In this document: positions 60,890-64,000 of the stretch, one piece after another
Numbering within the stretch: the first letter of the stretch is position 1
Layout of the letters: every line of letters begins with the position of its first letter
Assembly (NCBI RefSeq): GCF_027943255.1
Contig: NC_072896.1
Coordinates: 49,316,501-49,380,500 of the forward strand
Source: Anastrepha obliqua
Taxonomy: Eukaryota; Arthropoda; Insecta; Diptera; Tephritidae
Reading direction: 5' to 3'
DNA: 64,000 nucleotides
Program-made: the position numbers and the translations under genes
Notes under the pieces: generated by a model
What the model was told of the DNA's origin: nothing
The model's database searches: none
The model's input: only the letters and a program-made list of their open reading frames with translations

Positions 60890-61665
60890 CAGGGCAAGTC
60901 CATCCAGATGGCTCAAAGCTCGAGGACAGGGTGGCCTGAAGGGTATATTCCGAACATCTGGGGACCTCCTTCAGTTTTCAATTTCCCGACTGCTATAGTG
61001 TCTTTCAGGCGGAACTGATGGCAATAATAAAAGCCATGACACTGGTACAGTACGATGCAATACTTGGAGACTATATCTACATTTTCATTGATAGCCAGGC
61101 GACGATAAAATCCCACACAAAGCAGTCGACAACCTCCAAGGCAGTCATGAAATGCCTCTTAATACGATTGCTAAGTCATTTCCCCTAAAAGCAATATGGA
61201 TTAACATGGTAACATGGCTTCCTGGCCATTGTGATATTGAAGGTAACTGCAGAGCCGATGAACTAATGAAACTCTGTTAACACTGAGAATCTTTGCTTAG
61301 CCAAAATAAACATATTCTTAGCACACTGATTGCAGTTATAATAGGGCACCACCTAATAGGCAGTCACGCCCAAAGGATGGGTGTGCAAACACATAACTTC
61401 TGAAGAAGCTATTTAGATGAGGAAAAGTAAAAAGAACCTCCTGTGCCATCGTTCAGCTCTACACAGACGTAGATCTACCATTTTAAGTTGACAATTATTT
61501 ACTGAATTAGATGATCTCCCCACTGTAGAAATTACGGATCTTCTAAAAAAAATTAAAACTGCGCACTTGTTTTAAGAGAGATAAGACAAGTTACCTGTCA
61601 CAATGGGCTACAAGCCTGAGTGCGTCTCACAGTGGACAATCGCTTCAACCTAACCTAACCTAACG
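60890..61665 (+). mobile_element. I/LOA-type LINE 3' part with RNase H and CTAAC tail
   Basis: The plus strand reads FQFPDCYSVFQAELMAIIKA, DYIYIFIDSQATIKSHTKQS (RNase H catalytic Glu and Asp), then WLPGHCDIEGNCRADELMKL, followed by a broken C terminus (LFTELDDLPTVEITDLLKKI). The 3' end is AACCTAACCTAACCTAAC at 61647-61664. Confidence 0.78.
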
Positions 61666-61689
61666 CTACTTCACGAGATCATTAACTCT

Positions 61690-61900
61690 CGTGAACACAA
61701 CTACCTTCGAACAAATTCCATTCACTAGATCAGCCCGATCACTTAAGCTGTATGTTATGAAATACAGGTGCCGTGTATCTGAACGTCAGTTCTTTTTGTT
61801 TGCTGTTCGTCTTTCGACCGCTCTGCCGCAAAATATCAAAACCATCCGAAGTACATTGAGCTTTAGAAATTGACTCCTATGAACTAAGTTCTCAATATGC
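61690..61900 (+). mobile_element. LINE C-terminal tail (CR1/Jockey-like)
   Basis: The frame reads FTRSARSLKLYVMKYRCRVS, ERQFFLFAVRLSTALPQNIK, TIRSTLSFRN, then stop. Same family as 16187-16340. Confidence 0.6.
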
Positions 61901-61959
61901 ACATACACATGCATAAGTATGTATAAGTTCTCTAATACCTCTTCTCTTCCTTCTTCTTC

Positions 61960-62212
61960 TTGATTGGTGTTGTGCCACAAATGGAGGGACCCACAGTTTC
62001 AAGCCGACTCCGAACGGAAGATATTTTTTAAGAGGAGCTTTTTCATGGCAGAAATATACTCGGAGGCTTGCCATTCATTGCCTACCGAGGGGCGACCGCT
62101 ATTAGAAAAAAGTTTTTTCTTTATTTTAGTCTTTCACGGAGATTCGAACCAACGTTCTCTCTCTGAAATCCGAATGGTAGTCACGCACCAACCCATTCGG
62201 CTACGGCGGCCT
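61960..62212 (-). mobile_element. tRNA-derived SINE, tail-truncated
   Basis: Reversed body from ttgtgccacaaatggaggga to caacccattcggctacggcg plus gcc. Head boxes are intact (ttcgaacc). The tail half before ccacaaatgg is missing. Confidence 0.85.
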
Positions 62213-62650
62213 AATTTTTAAAATTAAGCTCGAACTATGTAAATAACTTATTGTTGTGTGTTTGATTAATAGAAACAAAAAAATATACGTACAAAGATGA
62301 GTGACAAAATGGAGGTAATTCCGGAAATCGTAGAATTTAAACCGCTGATTGGTAAAAATTATCGGCCATCGTTTATAGGAATCGGGAATGTCCCAACGCA
62401 CACATTTGCGTAATAATACTGGTATCCAGAAGTGGGGCCTATTGATCATTGAATACATAGAAACTTCTTCGATTTTTATATTACAATAATTATGTTTTGT
62501 CCCTTCTGAAAGCCCTGTAGTTCATGCATTTCCTTTATTTACTCTGTTGTTTATTTTTACGTAAGCGCAACATGAACAAAATTATTCGATTTAATCTTAC
62601 AAAGCGGTTGCACTCGCCGTATATACACGAAGAACAGCAATGGGCAAATA
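62213..62650. other. Intronic sequence
   Basis: No gene. A TA at 62649-62650 borders the next element. Confidence 0.5.
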
Positions 62651-63356
62651 CAGGGTGGGCCATATAGCGATTGCTTTTTGAACCACCTACTTTTTTGAGA
62701 ATGGTAACACAAATTACATGTCAAATGTGCTCATAATTTACTTAAAAGTCTGACATTTACGAAATCGGACGCTATACGCTTGAACAAAGTTGGGAATTAT
62801 TGAAAACATATTTCCAAAGTGGTGAATCTTCTTCTTCTTCCGCGGTTACAGTAAATGGCGAGCGTTACCGTGACATGCTTAACGAGTTTCTGTTTCCAAA
62901 AATTGAAGAGGATGACATGGACGACATTTGGTTTCAACAGGACGGTGCAACTTGTCACACTGCCAAAGTTACACTCGAACTTTTGGCTGACGTTTTTGAA
63001 TTCCGATATCAATTGGCCGCCTCGGAGCTGTGATTTAAGCCCGTTGGACTATTTTTTGTGGGGAGCCGTTAAGGACAAATGCTATGCGAACCATCCAGAG
63101 ACGATTGATGCTTTGAAAAACGAAATCGAAGTTGCCATTCATGAAATTGGAGCCCAAACAATCGAAAATGTGCTTAAAAATTTGGTTGATCGAATGGCCT
63201 ACTATAAAGCCAGTAGTGGCAGTCATTTGAACGATATTATTTTTCATTCATAAATGACAATGTTCAATCTTCAAAATAAAAAAAAAAGTTTGAAAAAATA
63301 TTGACTAGTTTTTTTTATAGCCGATTCAAAAAGCAAATTTTACTTGGCCCACCCTA
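62651..63356 (+). mobile_element. DD41D-type deletion derivative with TIRs (706 bp)
   Basis: The ends cagggtgggccatatagcga and, reversed, tagggtgggccaagtaaaat are inverted repeats, with gctttttgaa shared further in. TA lies on both sides (62649-62650, 63357-63358). The frame joins an N-terminal KTYFQSGESSSSS directly to AVTVNGERYRDMLNEFLFPK, an internal deletion near 62837. WFQQDGATCHTAKVTLELL (second Asp) and, after a frameshift near 63000, INWPPRSCDLSPLDYFLWGA (third Asp) follow, ending SHLNDIIFHS. The first Asp region is gone. It sits about 280 bp from the Ig1a exon donor. Confidence 0.85.
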
Positions 63357-63637
63357 TACATAAGCACACACACGCGCTCACAGCAGCACCTGAGAGAAAT
63401 CAATGGCACCATTTATATTTTTTTTCGTTTGCAGTCTCCAACAAATAAAAGATGAAAGTTGTTAAAACATGAAACCTTTTCATTCAATAGTTTCAATTAT
63501 GCGTGAATTTCGTCAATGGCTTTATAAAGAAATCCATTAGGAAACTTTTTTAAACAAAATCGAAAATAAACCGAAGAATAAAAGGGTGACTACTATTTTT
63601 TGCTGCTTAAAGTTTGTTTTCCTTATTGAAATGTTAC

Positions 63638-63813
63638 CTTTGATATTGACGTGATGGGATTATTATCCTTATCCAGCCATTCGACATTCGGCGGCGGATT
63701 GCCATGTGCTATACAATCGGCAATGCTTCCGGCGTTGTTGGTGAATTCGATGCGCGATGGTGGCTCATGCGAGAAATTAGGCCCTTGAGTGTCAAAGTAG
63801 TTGGAAGCATCTG
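63638..63813 (-). CDS. Dscam-family exon: N-terminal part of Ig1
   Basis: Internal exon of 176 bp, about 58 residues, starting near ADASNYFDTQGPNF and ending NPITSISK. It carries the EPPSRIEF strand, the first Ig1 cysteine in IADCIAHGN and the core tryptophan in VEWLDKD. The GPxFxxEPPxRxEFxNxxG opening is characteristic of the mature N terminus of Dscam proteins. The acceptor follows a pyrimidine-rich tract and reads cagcag, a NAGNAG arrangement, so the exon may start at 63813 or 63810. The donor is AAG|gtaaca, phase 0, matching the next exon at 57380. The acceptor is phase 1, as expected after a signal-peptide exon, which is not visible. Upstream residues in the same frame are intron. Confidence 0.9.
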
Positions 63814-64000
63814 CTGAGAAATAAATAGAAAGATAGAAATCAGATAAATATATAACTAAATACATGTACATGTATGTGAGCAACGGTAAAGAAGTAAAAT
63901 TGTAAAATGGTAGAATGCGTTTTGTCGCATAAAAATCAAAGTGCTTGTACGTTTGTATGGTCAGCGCTAAGATTGCAATTTACAGATAAAATTTGTATGA
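63814..64000. other. Intron upstream of the Ig1a exon
   Basis: Pyrimidine-rich sequence (in gene orientation) before the acceptor, then AT-rich DNA. The first coding exon is not seen. Confidence 0.6.

Larger units (their letters stand above)
8039..63813 (-). other. Dscam-family gene, visible span (five internal exons, Ig1 to Ig3)
   Basis: Five exons on the minus strand join into one open frame encoding about 251 residues of consecutive immunoglobulin domains. Intron phases are 0, 1, 1, 1 at the four internal joins, 1 before the first visible exon and 2 after the last. Dscam proteins are single-pass homophilic adhesion receptors on neurites. The Ig1-Ig2-Ig3 order, the exon break inside each Ig domain and the YPSLxGDGKxHxLPTGELL-type stretch are typical of insect Dscam2/3/4. 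Ig1 and Ig3 look different from Dscam2 as I remember it, so Dscam3 or Dscam4 is likelier, but the paralogue is not settled. The signal-peptide exon and the Ig3b to cytoplasmic part lie outside the window. Intron lengths are 6257, 37760, 4633 and 6371 bp. Confidence 0.88.

Noticed and set aside
1..64000. LTR retrotransposon or endogenous retrovirus
   Set aside because: No long direct terminal repeats, protease, integrase or envelope-like translation recognised.

Overview
This window is AT-rich dipteran nuclear DNA, most likely from a tephritid fruit fly (inference from exon sequence, intron density and the mariner, Tc1, LINE and SINE load). One protein-coding gene is supported, on the minus strand across almost the whole window: a Dscam-family neuronal cell-adhesion receptor. 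Five internal exons are visible, in transcript order 63638-63813 (Ig1, first half), 57233-57380 (Ig1, second half), 19311-19472 (Ig2, first half), 14528-14677 (Ig2, second half) and 8039-8156 (Ig3, first half). Splice sites and reading phases agree across all four joins, giving about 251 residues. The first exon with the signal peptide lies beyond position 64000, or is too short to see at the right edge. The rest of the protein lies beyond position 1.

Everything else is intron: about 6.3 kb, 37.8 kb, 4.6 kb, 6.4 kb and more than 8 kb. These introns are a transposable-element graveyard. They hold (a) a tRNA-derived SINE family with complete and broken copies, two with perfect 13-14 bp target-site duplications; (b) non-LTR retrotransposon relics of several lineages: R1-like, I/LOA-like with RNase H, Jockey/CR1-like and RTE-like; (c) Tc1/mariner elements, including a 1271-bp mariner with both inverted repeats and TA duplications, two complementary deletion derivatives of another mariner, and a transposase group with DD41D spacing; (d) a roughly 0.7 kb family flanked by TTAA, one copy of which sits exactly inside a Tc1 transposase frame; (e) short hairpin-like MITEs. 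All element reading frames are broken by stops, frameshifts or deletions, so none looks autonomous.

Layout: 1-8 kb, LINE and Tc1 relics downstream of the Ig3 exon; 8-19.5 kb, three exons separated by Tc1, mariner, LINE and SINE debris; 19.5-57 kb, the giant intron with nested insertions; 57-64 kb, the two Ig1 exons with a LINE-split SINE, further LINE 3' ends and a 706-bp DD41D deletion derivative. No tRNA, rRNA, CRISPR or bacterial-type feature is supported. The most unusual structures are the TTAA-flanked family with its frame-restoring insertion, the SINE/LINE nesting, and LINE 3' ends terminating in CTAAC arrays.
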